Source: CAVPJW01 sp963705525 (GTDB lineage: Bacteria; Acidobacteriota; Vicinamibacteria; Vicinamibacterales; CAVPJW01). Taken from it: a DNA stretch of 64,000 nt. The notes below the pieces were generated by a model. That model searched no databases and was not told the origin of the DNA. It saw only the letters and a list, made by a program, of their open reading frames with translations. The translations under genes and the position numbers were made by a program. Positions 26,486 to 33,980 of this stretch are shown here, piece after piece. The stretch's first letter is position 1, and the number at the start of each line of letters is the position of its first letter. The stretch is from NCBI GenBank assembly GCA_963705525.1, contig CAVPJW010000007.1, forward strand, positions 434,001 to 498,000, in the 5' to 3' direction.

Positions 26486-27714
26486 CAGAACGCCGCCTTC
26501 GTCGCCACCACGAGCTTGAACCGCTCGTTGCTCATGGCGAGCTCGATCCTGATCGGCGTCACCGTTGGACCATGGATACGGAAGCCGATGCCGTAGTCCT
26601 GCTTGAGACCGTCCAGGTTCAGATTGGGAATTCGGGACTCGACCTTGCCCGCGTCCCAGAAGACCACTGTGTCGAGGAAGTGATTCGCGAGCACGCGCCA
26701 CTCGGCGCTGAAGAGGATGCTGTGCCGGTCGCGGAAGCGCCAGCTCGTGAACCCTCTGAGCGCCGATCCGCCGCCAAGCGCCGGCGTCATGAAGAACGGA
26801 ATCTGCTGATCGCCGACGAGGGAAGTTGTCTGCACTCTCGCCCTGAGCGAAAGCACCCAGGCGTCATGCGGCAGCGGCAGGTGCTGAATGGCTTCGTAGT
26901 TGAGCATGCGAAAGCCAAACAGATTGTCTACGTCGTCGAAGTTGTGGGCCGTGACCGCGAGATAGGTGCCTTTCCGCGAGTAGCCCGGTGACGTCCGCGT
27001 GTCGAGGCCCACGGTCGCCTGCGTATGCACGTAGGTCGGACTGGAGTCGAGACCCGGCAGCGTCTCCGGTGTGTAGACCTCATCGACCGATGGCGGCGAA
27101 CCATGCCCCTCGCCCTGATCCCACTTCGTGTACTCGACGCCGGCGCCGACGACGAGCCAGTTTCGCACGGGTCGCAGGTCGAGGAGCGCCTGCCCATAGG
27201 GCTGCTGGAAGCTGTAGTTCGCGCGATCGTCTATCGAGGTGTTGGGTGTGCCAAAACCGAAGAAGCCGACCTTCGTCGCTTCTCGCCAGCCGCCGATGAC
27301 GGACAACGAGCCCCGTCGATCGAAGATCCGCGGCGCGAGGAATTCCGCCTCGACGCGCTTGTAGCTTTCGATCGAATAGCTCGCGCGGATGTCGAAAATG
27401 TTGTAGGAGCTGACGTGGCGCGCATAGCCGGCGCCGAGGACGAAGCCACCGCCGGCGTATGCGCTCTCGAACCAGGGATGCCAGCTGACCTTCCCGTTCA
27501 GCAGCGAATCCTCGAGTCCGTTGACGAACTTCTCGACCTTGTTCGGTTCGTACGGCCTGAGATCCTTCGCCTTGTCCGACTCGAGCTGGATCACGTCGCC
27601 GGCGCGCGTGTCGGGCGGCGGCGCCTGCACGTCCTGTGCGTGCGCCACCCGCTGACCCGCGCCGGCCAGGACGAGCAGGCCGGCGATCAGCCAGCGGTGC
27701 CGCATACGTCGCAT
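26485..27714 (-). CDS. Omp85-like outer membrane beta-barrel, no POTRA domains (copy 2)
   Basis: A 409-residue paralog of the barrel at 13564-14751. The start at 27714 (MRRMRHRWLIAGLLVLAGAG) gives a signal peptide cleaved near AHAQ. After a charged segment with no POTRA fold, strands resemble those of copy 1 (FESAYAGGGFVLGAGYARH, GGWREATKVGFFGFGTPN, VDEVYTPETLPGLDSSPTY). The L6 motif is a good match to VRGF (SALRGFTSWRF), followed by DTVVFWDAGKVES, DYGIGFRIHGPTVTPIRIE and a terminal Phe. It belongs to the same small family as copy 1 and is again followed by the exported kinase-like gene. Function as a secretion pore, anchor or receptor is not established. Confidence 0.78.
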   Translation of the reverse strand: MRRMRHRWLIAGLLVLAGAGQRVAHAQDVQAPPPDTRAGDVIQLESDKAKDLRPYEPNKVEKFVNGLEDSLLNGKVSWHPWFESAYAGGGFVLGAGYARHVSSYNIFDIRASYSIESYKRVEAEFLAPRIFDRRGSLSVIGGWREATKVGFFGFGTPNTSIDDRANYSFQQPYGQALLDLRPVRNWLVVGAGVEYTKWDQGEGHGSPPSVDEVYTPETLPGLDSSPTYVHTQATVGLDTRTSPGYSRKGTYLAVTAHNFDDVDNLFGFRMLNYEAIQHLPLPHDAWVLSLRARVQTTSLVGDQQIPFFMTPALGGGSALRGFTSWRFRDRHSILFSAEWRVLANHFLDTVVFWDAGKVESRIPNLNLDGLKQDYGIGFRIHGPTVTPIRIELAMSNERFKLVVATKAAF

Positions 27715-27739
27715 CGAGTCAGTATATCCAACCGCGCGC

Positions 27740-28120
27740 CTACGGTGTGCCGGCCCACGACTCGCCGAACACCTTCGCCACACCGCCGCATGTTGTCGCG
27801 ATCGACGACCAGGACGTCTTGCCCTGGGGGCGACAAGGGCAGTGAGAAACGGAACGGCCGACATCCGAGGCGAGGCCGGGCATCGTCTTGATTTCATCCG
27901 ATGCCGGTCGATCGCCGTCAATCCGTGAGCGGACCTCCTTGACGGACCGGCCGAGGCGGTCGAACTGCTGCTTCATCTCTTCCTGTTTGGCCTTGTCGAT
28001 CGACTTGTCCTGTTTCGCGGCGTTCCCGGCTTCGTCCTTGAGCCGTTTCGACGTGCGCTCGAGGTCGTCGAGTTTGACCACCAGGTCCTTGTTGTTCAGG
28101 CGCGCGGCCTGCGCGTCCAT
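27740..28120 (-). CDS. Short coiled-coil ORF of unknown function, possibly a gene fragment
   Basis: A 126-codon frame starting at 28120 (MDAQAARLNNKDLVVKLDDL). Its first 85 residues are a highly charged helix with heptad-like spacing (LERTSKRLKDEAGNAAKQ, EEMKQQFDRLGRSVKEVRS), so coding is likely. The final third (SHCPCRPQGKTSWSSI) is less convincing and may follow a frameshift. No signal peptide is present, although similar-looking text (RYEGPIEAM) continues in frame upstream, so the true protein may have been longer. It lies between the DUF4136 gene and the second barrel gene, in the same direction. Confidence 0.4.
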   Translation of the reverse strand: MDAQAARLNNKDLVVKLDDLERTSKRLKDEAGNAAKQDKSIDKAKQEEMKQQFDRLGRSVKEVRSRIDGDRPASDEIKTMPGLASDVGRSVSHCPCRPQGKTSWSSIATTCGGVAKVFGESWAGTP

Positions 28121-28157
28121 CGCCTCGATGGGCCCCTCGTATCGCAGGCGGTACCAG

Positions 28158-28691
28158 CTATGACACCTTGGGCGGATACTTCTTGAACATCTTCTCGAGG
28201 CCCTTGGCAATCTTCTTTGCGTTCTTTTCAGGCTTGTCGCTGGCCGTGTCGCTCGCCGTGCCGCGCCACACCAGTTGCTTCGTCTGGAGCTCGTACAGGT
28301 CGACGAGAAGCGTTCCCGTGATGTACTTGTTCACCTGTGTGGTCGACATGCCGCCCATGCCGCCATAGCGCCAACCCGCGCCGTAGCCATACCCATAGGT
28401 GTTGACGTCGAACCCTTCCTGCGTTGTCACATGCGACACGACGACCAGGTCCGGCGCCGTGTCGGACTTGGTGAATCCCTTGGCGGCGAGCTGCTGCTCG
28501 ATGCCGCTGTGGATGCGCTCTTCCATGAGGGGGTTCGACGACGGCGTGCCCTTGCCCCAGGTGTACGTCTTGAACCGGGAAAAGTCGGCCTTGGCGTCGA
28601 AGTCAGCGTTGACTTTCTGGGCCTGCGCCGTTGACGACGCGATCAGACACGCGAGGGCGATGACGGCCAGAGCGTTGGATGCAGTTCGCAT
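28158..28691 (-). CDS. DUF4136 exported protein
   Basis: A 177-residue protein with a signal peptide (SNALAVIALACLIASSTAQA) from the start at 28691. The mature part fits DUF4136: VNADFDAKADFSRFKTYTWG at its start, then SGIEQQLAAKGFTKSD, DLVVVSHVTTQEG, a Gly/Tyr-rich loop (TYGYGYGAGWRYGG), GTLLVDLYELQTKQLVWRG and a Lys-rich end. Proteins of this family are often lipoproteins; this one has no clear lipobox Cys. The function is unknown; in other genomes they sit in cell-envelope contexts. It reads in the same direction as the cytochrome and coiled-coil genes. Confidence 0.82.
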   Translation of the reverse strand: MRTASNALAVIALACLIASSTAQAQKVNADFDAKADFSRFKTYTWGKGTPSSNPLMEERIHSGIEQQLAAKGFTKSDTAPDLVVVSHVTTQEGFDVNTYGYGYGAGWRYGGMGGMSTTQVNKYITGTLLVDLYELQTKQLVWRGTASDTASDKPEKNAKKIAKGLEKMFKKYPPKVS

Positions 28692-28769
28692 GGGTCCTCC
28701 TGAGACTCGCACCGGATTCGACGTGAAAACAGGCCCATCATCATAGTCGAACCACACCGTCGACCCGAA

Positions 28770-28954
28770 TCAGAACCTGAAGATCCAGCCCGCTTGGATC
28801 TGACTCGACGCGCCCCGCTCGCCATTCTTGTTGACGCGCGTGCCCGTCACCCCTGCCTCGCAATCTCCTCTGCGTGCCTGGCGAGGAGCGCGCGCTGCTC
28901 ATCGACGACCTTCCGGAGGTCGTCGACGTCTGGGCTCTGCGCGCGGATCCTCAC
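28770..28954 (-). pseudogene. Possible remnant of an outer membrane protein 3' end
   Basis: Two short coding-like pieces lie between the cytochrome and DUF4136 genes. One begins with a GTG overlapping the cytochrome stop and reads a charged helix (VDDLRKVVDEQRALLARH) to a TGA at 28847. The next frame reads GVTGTRVNKNGERGASSQIQ and ends GWIFRF, a terminal Phe as in outer-membrane barrels, at a TGA at 28770. Together they look like the degraded tail of a coiled-coil and barrel protein. The evidence is only the codon character and the Phe ending. Confidence 0.3.
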
Positions 28955-31293
28955 CGTGCGGACGATCCGGCGGCCGCCTCGAGCTGGGCGACCAGCGTGC
29001 GGGCGGACTCGTCCGTCGGCGACAGGGTCACCAGCCGCCGGGCGTAATCGAGCGCACGATCGACGTGGCCGAGTTCCCGGTGATACGACGCGAGCGCAGA
29101 GAGAATCTCGCGATCGCCCGGATGGGCCGCGGTGGCACGCTCCAGCGTTTCGACGGCTTCGCGCGTTCGCCCTGTCGAGTACAGCGCAACGCCGAGCACG
29201 TACTGGGCGCGACGATTGCCTGGATCGAGGGTCGCGGCGCGCCGCAGCTCGATGATCGCCTCGTCGTTCCGCTTCGCGCGCACGAGCAGCAGGCCCAGCG
29301 CGTGATGAAGGTCGGCCGCCTCGGGAGTCCGTGCCAGCGCGGCCCGCAGGATCTTCTCTCCTTCATCGTCTCGACCCTGCGCCCTCAGCACGTCCGCCAG
29401 ATTGACCGAGCCGGGAACGAACGCCGGCTGAATCTTCAGCGCCGCCTCGAACTCCGTCCGTGCCCCCTCCAGATTGCCCTGTTCGGCGTAGAGCGCTCCC
29501 AGGTTGATGTGAGCGCCTGGCGTATCGGCCTGTTCGTGCTGAATGGCGACAAATTCTTCGAGTGCCCGAGCTCTGGCCTCCCCCTGATCGCCGGTGAGGA
29601 GACTGGCGCGTACGGTCGCGGCTGACCTGGCGGCGTGGACCCGCACCAGGCGAACGGGATCGGCGAACAGCGGCCCGAGCAACCGCGCGCGCGTCGCCTC
29701 GTCGACGCCGATCAGGACGTCGGCGGCGGCGGCGCGAACCATTGGATCCGGATCGCCGAGGCTGGCCTCGACCGTGGGCAGAGAGACCGGACTCAACACC
29801 GGGGACAAGAGCGAGATCGACGTCGCTCGAACGATCGCCGGAGTCTCGAGGTTCGACGCGGTCGCCGTCAGCCCGCGCTCCGCGTCGGCGCCGAGCGTCC
29901 GGCCGGGCTCAATCGCGGAAGCATAGTGCGGCTGACTGGATTTCGATGACGACCCGAACCATTGTCGTGTCGCGGCCGCCGCCCACGTCGCCGGCTTGTC
30001 AGCATGGCAGCCTGAGCACGCGTTCGGGGTGCCCAGCGACACCGATAGGTCCGGACGAGGAACGCGAAAGCTGTGATCGCGTCGCTTGTCGATGACCATA
30101 TACATCCTCGATGGCATGTGGCACTCGACGCAGCTCGAACCGGCAGACCCAGGACGATGATGATGGTGCACAGAGGATGAGAACCTCTCGGGAAGGTGGC
30201 ACCGCGCGCAGGTTTGATCGGCCTGCTCGGCCACGCGCAGATCGTGCGGGTCGTGACAGTCGCTGCACGTCACGCCCTTCGCAAACATCCGACTCTGAAG
30301 GAACGAGCCGTACTGGTACACCTCGTCCTCAATCTGCCCATCCGCGAAGTAGAGCGACTCGTCAAGGAGCGCCGCCCGGTGCGTATCGGCCAGCGGCTGT
30401 CCGTATGCATACGCGTCGGTCATCGTCGATCGGCGCGAATGACAGCGGGCACAGGTCTCGACCTCCGCGTGCGAGGTTCGCGGGCGGCTTCGTTCGGCGA
30501 TGCCGGTGGCAGGATTGACGGTCCAGACCGCGTCTTCTCGTCCGCTAAGGGCAAACACCAACCCCTTGTGGGGCAGCGCAGCGGTCTTGCCGTCACCAGC
30601 GGCGCGCGCCCATTCGACATGGCGCGACCCGGGCCCGTGGCACGCTTCGCACGACACGTTGAGCTCGGACCAGGTCGTGGCATAGCGGTTCTCGGCCGCG
30701 TCGAAGTTCTTCCGGAGATTAGTCGAATGACACTCCGCGCACTGGAAGTTCCAGTTCTGCGACAGGCTCGTCCAGTGGAGCACGTCGCCCGCGCGAATCT
30801 TCTCTTGAGGATAGAGGTGGAACCAGCGCTGTCCGCCCAGAGCCTTCGGTCGCGTATCCCAACAGATGCTGAGCGCCTGATACCGCCCGCCGGGGAATGC
30901 CACCAGATACTGCTGGAGCGGGTAGTAGCCGAACGTGAACGAAATGTCGTAGTCGGTGAGCTTGCCATCGGGACCTTCCGTCCTCACGACAAACGTCTCA
31001 CCGCGTTTCAGGAAGCGTGTTTCGAGGCCGGCGTATCTGAACGAGGCGTTGTCGAAGTTGCCGAGCACGGTTTCCCGTGTGGCGGCCTGCATCGCTCGAT
31101 CGTGATGGGATCCGCGCCACCGATCGGTCTCGGCCTTGTGACAGGTGACGCACGCGTCGCGTCCGACGTGGGAGGCATCGATTGACGCCGCCGGAGACGC
31201 TACGGATGGCCGACCGTTCCCCACGGAATCAGCCTCCCGCCCGCTCCGGCGCTGCCAGAGGATCGCGGCCGTCGCGATCGCCAGGACGAGCAA
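28951..31293 (-). CDS. Octaheme c-type cytochrome with C-terminal TPR domain
   Basis: A 780-residue exported protein. Eight CxxCH heme-binding sites are visible (CVTCH, CAECH, CEACH, CARCH, CSDCH, CARCH, CVECH, CSGCH) within about residues 47-430, a pattern seen in doubled-CXXCH/NrfA-like multiheme proteins. A helical HEAT-like stretch (GDPDPMVRAAAADVLIG) is followed by about six tetratricopeptide repeats from residue 570 (HINLGALYAEQGNLEGA, LHHALGLLLVRAKRNDEA). The start is a TTG right after the MltF stop, giving an N-terminal anchor helix (LVLAIATAAILW); a CTG slightly upstream is possible. It could carry electrons to or from substrates in the periplasm, with TPRs binding partners. No cytochrome maturation genes are in the window. 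Confidence 0.85.
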   Translation of the reverse strand: MLVLAIATAAILWQRRSGREADSVGNGRPSVASPAASIDASHVGRDACVTCHKAETDRWRGSHHDRAMQAATRETVLGNFDNASFRYAGLETRFLKRGETFVVRTEGPDGKLTDYDISFTFGYYPLQQYLVAFPGGRYQALSICWDTRPKALGGQRWFHLYPQEKIRAGDVLHWTSLSQNWNFQCAECHSTNLRKNFDAAENRYATTWSELNVSCEACHGPGSRHVEWARAAGDGKTAALPHKGLVFALSGREDAVWTVNPATGIAERSRPRTSHAEVETCARCHSRRSTMTDAYAYGQPLADTHRAALLDESLYFADGQIEDEVYQYGSFLQSRMFAKGVTCSDCHDPHDLRVAEQADQTCARCHLPERFSSSVHHHHRPGSAGSSCVECHMPSRMYMVIDKRRDHSFRVPRPDLSVSLGTPNACSGCHADKPATWAAAATRQWFGSSSKSSQPHYASAIEPGRTLGADAERGLTATASNLETPAIVRATSISLLSPVLSPVSLPTVEASLGDPDPMVRAAAADVLIGVDEATRARLLGPLFADPVRLVRVHAARSAATVRASLLTGDQGEARARALEEFVAIQHEQADTPGAHINLGALYAEQGNLEGARTEFEAALKIQPAFVPGSVNLADVLRAQGRDDEGEKILRAALARTPEAADLHHALGLLLVRAKRNDEAIIELRRAATLDPGNRRAQYVLGVALYSTGRTREAVETLERATAAHPGDREILSALASYHRELGHVDRALDYARRLVTLSPTDESARTLVAQLEAAAGSSAR

Positions 31294-31320
31294 CAGGAGC
31301 GGAGCGAGGCGGCGCAGGCG

Positions 31321-32847
31321 TTAGCCTCCAGAGGATGCGGCTTTCCGCGTTGTATGTGTGTTAATGAGCTTGAAGGCCGTGTAGTACTTGAAAATATTGG
31401 CGACGTAGTCCACGGTCTCGCGCCCGATGTCTCGCGCCGCGACAATCTCGACGTTTCGGAACCAGATGTTGGGATTGAGACCGATGCTTTTGGTCTTGGC
31501 CCTGAGTCGGGTGATCCGTGCGGGGCCCGCGTTATAGGACGCAATCGCGAAGAGCCCTTTGTTCAACTCGTCCATCGGAGCGTCCTGGTAGTAGTGATCG
31601 ATCATGAACCGGAGATACTTGGTGCCGGCGTGGATGTTGTTCTCCGCGTCATTGATGTTCTTGATCCCCATGTCTCCAGCCGTATCAGGCTTGACTTGCA
31701 TGACGCCCACGGCACCGACGCGGCTCTTCACGCCTTGATCGAGGCGGGATTCCTGGTAGCCCTGCGCCGCCACGAGCAGCCAGTCGAGAGCGTACTGTCC
31801 GCCGTACTTCTTGAAGTGGGCGGCCAGCGTCCGGAGCTTTCGCTGCTCGGCTTCGGTCGTCGGGTTCCTGAGCCGTTCCGCGGAGCCCAGGTACCGCTTG
31901 ACCATCATGTTGCCGAACATCGTCCCGACCTTGTGCGTGTGCACGAAATCGTTGACGACCTTGCGGAACTTCGGCGCGCCGCGGCGAATGGCCCAGGCAA
32001 GCTCGCCGTTGGACTCGAGCACCACGTCGTTGTGCACCTGCAGGTGGTCGTAGATCTGCACCCAGAATTTCGCGACGTAACTATCAACAACCGTGGCGGG
32101 AATGATCCCCGCGTCCACCATCTCGAGCAGGTCCTCGTCCTCAAAAACCTCTTCGGCCGGTTTGATCGCGACCGCGGGCTTGCCTTCACGCGAGAACCGC
32201 TTGTTCAGCGCCACCAGCGATTCGTAGTAGCTGCTCGAACGACGTACGTGGACCTCCTTGCCCGCCAGATCGTCCAGCGTGGCGATGGCGGGCGCGCTCG
32301 GCCCGGTCACGAGGATCTGATTGATGCCGGTGATGGTCGGCTCGGAGAAATCCACCTTCTCCTTGCGCGACGCCGTGATCGTCAGAGCGCCGATCGCGAG
32401 ATCCCCGTAGCCTTCCGCCAATGCCGGCAGCAGGCGGTCGCGGGTCGTCGGGATGATGGCGATCTTGGGTTTGATCGCGCCCTTGCCCACCTTCGCTCCC
32501 AGAACCTTTTCAAACTCGCGAAGCGAGTCGAACGCGATTCCCCGCTGCTCGGGTCCGTCGAGAAAGTACATCGTCTTGCTGATGGGCACGAGTGCCCGAA
32601 TGAACGGCCGCTTGCCCTTGGCAATCTCGTCGAAGTCGCCCATCCACGGCTTGTTCAACCGCTGCAGGTCCGATTCGTCCAATTCGAGGACCTGCGTCGG
32701 TTGATTCTCGGAACCGGCTTGCGGCTCGCCTCCTGACGCCTTCGAGGGGCCCGCGTCCTTGCTGCAGGCAGCGAGGCCCAGCATCACGACACAGATCGCG
32801 ACCAGCCTCGTTCGCATTCCGGACCCACACACAATCAGCTTCTTCAT
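31321..32847 (-). CDS. mltF: Membrane-bound lytic murein transglycosylase F
   Basis: Cleaves peptidoglycan between MurNAc and GlcNAc with anhydro-MurNAc formation. The 508-residue lipoprotein (leader ending VVMLGLAACSKD) has an SBP_bac_3-like regulatory domain at about residues 80-320 (RDRLLPALAEGYGDLAIGAL, DDLAGKEVHVRRSSSYYESL) and a C-terminal SLT domain with the catalytic Glu in AAQGYQESRLDQ, then SRVGAVGVMQVKP and GTKYLRFMID. Domain order and length match E. coli MltF. The gene follows the exported 199-residue protein by 15 bases and is followed after 27 bases by the cytochrome gene. AAGGAG lies 10 bases before the start. Confidence 0.92.
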   Translation of the reverse strand: MKKLIVCGSGMRTRLVAICVVMLGLAACSKDAGPSKASGGEPQAGSENQPTQVLELDESDLQRLNKPWMGDFDEIAKGKRPFIRALVPISKTMYFLDGPEQRGIAFDSLREFEKVLGAKVGKGAIKPKIAIIPTTRDRLLPALAEGYGDLAIGALTITASRKEKVDFSEPTITGINQILVTGPSAPAIATLDDLAGKEVHVRRSSSYYESLVALNKRFSREGKPAVAIKPAEEVFEDEDLLEMVDAGIIPATVVDSYVAKFWVQIYDHLQVHNDVVLESNGELAWAIRRGAPKFRKVVNDFVHTHKVGTMFGNMMVKRYLGSAERLRNPTTEAEQRKLRTLAAHFKKYGGQYALDWLLVAAQGYQESRLDQGVKSRVGAVGVMQVKPDTAGDMGIKNINDAENNIHAGTKYLRFMIDHYYQDAPMDELNKGLFAIASYNAGPARITRLRAKTKSIGLNPNIWFRNVEIVAARDIGRETVDYVANIFKYYTAFKLINTHTTRKAASSGG

Positions 32848-32862
32848 GCGTCGCCCAACTCC

Positions 32863-33462
32863 TTACTTCTTGTCGATCTTCACCGTCGTCAGCCTGACGG
32901 GCTCGGTTCCCCAGTTCTCGAGTTCGATCGTCTTGTCCTTCTTGTTGAGGGAGATCTTCGTCGCCATCGACAGCTTGCCTTGGCCCTCGCCCTCCTTGTT
33001 CAGGCGGATCTCGACGAGCGTAAAGGGATAGTCCATGGAGCGGCCGGCGTTGCGCGCTTCCCAGTATTCAATGTGCCGATCGGTCGCGAGAATGATGCGA
33101 CGGCCGCCTTCATCGAGCGGGAACTCCCGGGCATAGTGGAGGTCGTAGCCAATGGTGTTCGGCAGGCGCATGTACCCGATTCGCTTGGTCTTCTGCAGCG
33201 CGCTGAGCAGGTTCTTGGGACCCTTCTCCACGAATACGTTGATCAAGCCCTCGCGCTCCTCGTCGGTAGACCATCGATCGATCTGGATGTCCACCGAGCT
33301 GGCACCGCCACCGCCGACTCCGCTCATGTTGACGGCGAACGCCGTCAGCCGGACGGGCACGGGCAGCGGATCGCTCATCCCCTGAGAGCGGGCCACCGAT
33401 GTGCTCAGCACCGCCAGCCCGAACCCGGCGATCACCGTTGAGATTCTGAGTGTCTTCGTCAT
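32863..33462 (-). CDS. Exported protein of unknown function
   Basis: A 199-residue protein with a signal peptide (ISTVIAGFGLAVLSTSVARS) after a GGAGG ribosome site. The mature part has no family I recognise. It begins PVPVRLTAFAVNMSGVGGGG and goes on with DIQIDRWSTDEERE, a helix (VFVEKGPKNLLSALQKT), RIGYMRLPNTIGYDLHYA and a late beta region (FTLVEIRLNKEGEGQGKLS, TIELENWGTEPVRLTTVKI). It is probably a small secreted beta-rich domain. It lies just upstream of mltF and could be co-transcribed with it. Acidobacterial genomes often have such proteins, but I cannot name this one. Confidence 0.65.
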   Translation of the reverse strand: MTKTLRISTVIAGFGLAVLSTSVARSQGMSDPLPVPVRLTAFAVNMSGVGGGGASSVDIQIDRWSTDEEREGLINVFVEKGPKNLLSALQKTKRIGYMRLPNTIGYDLHYAREFPLDEGGRRIILATDRHIEYWEARNAGRSMDYPFTLVEIRLNKEGEGQGKLSMATKISLNKKDKTIELENWGTEPVRLTTVKIDKK

Positions 33463-33614
33463 GATGTCCTCCCGAAAAGCGCCCCCCAGATTAACCCAGC
33501 CACGCTACTACAACGCCTGACCACCATCCATTATCCTTAGGGGACACGGTCCCGAGCGACAGTAATTCAGCGATCCGCTATGAGCCCTCAGCCCTCAACT
33601 TCTAGCTGTCAGCC
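33463..33614. other. Intergenic spacer with the start of a dispersed repeat
   Basis: This is the first part of a roughly 520-base gap between the exported-protein gene and the second ADOP gene. It has no recognisable gene. From about 33587 the sequence becomes a spacer repeat related to the one at 10955-11060 (words GAAGCCTGC and GGAGCCCGGAGG), which continues to about 33686. Confidence 0.4.
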
Positions 33615-33890
33615 TCATGTCCGGGGCTGCCTGGACCCTGAAGCCCGGAGCCCGGAGGCTGAAGCCTGCAGCCTTGAAGCCTGCTTCTTACCTCGCCACC
33701 GCCGCTTTTTGTTCAGGATCGTCTTGTACTCGGCGGAATTGACAATGGAATCGATGACGTCGCTATATTGCTTGCGCCCCACCTGGGTGAGAAACGCCTG
33801 ACGGCCCTTGTCGTCCGTGTCACGACCAAGCATGCCCTGATAAATCTGGTTGGGTCGGTCGCAGCCCAGACCTTCGGGCTCTGTGCATAC
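33615..33890 (-). pseudogene. DUF4214-like fragment with a repeat-derived tail
   Basis: An open stretch reads CTEPEGLGCDRPNQIYQGML, then GRDTDDKGRQAFLTQVGRKQ and SDVIDSIVNSAEYKTIL. The D-x-x-G and S-A-E-Y pattern is that of the DUF4214 calcium-binding-like helical repeat that follows GRxPD motifs. No start codon is clear before an in-frame stop near 33890. The last 20 or so residues (SRLQASASGLRASGSRQP) are simply the translation of the dispersed spacer repeat, so a copy of that repeat has replaced or extended the original 3' end. Likely a gene fragment. Confidence 0.4.
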
Positions 33891-33980
33891 AACGGCGGTG
33901 CCCCGTCATGACCAGCCCTTCAACCCTCGGCCACTGACATACGTCTAAGCAGGAGACACGTCTTCCGAGCCCTTCGCCCT

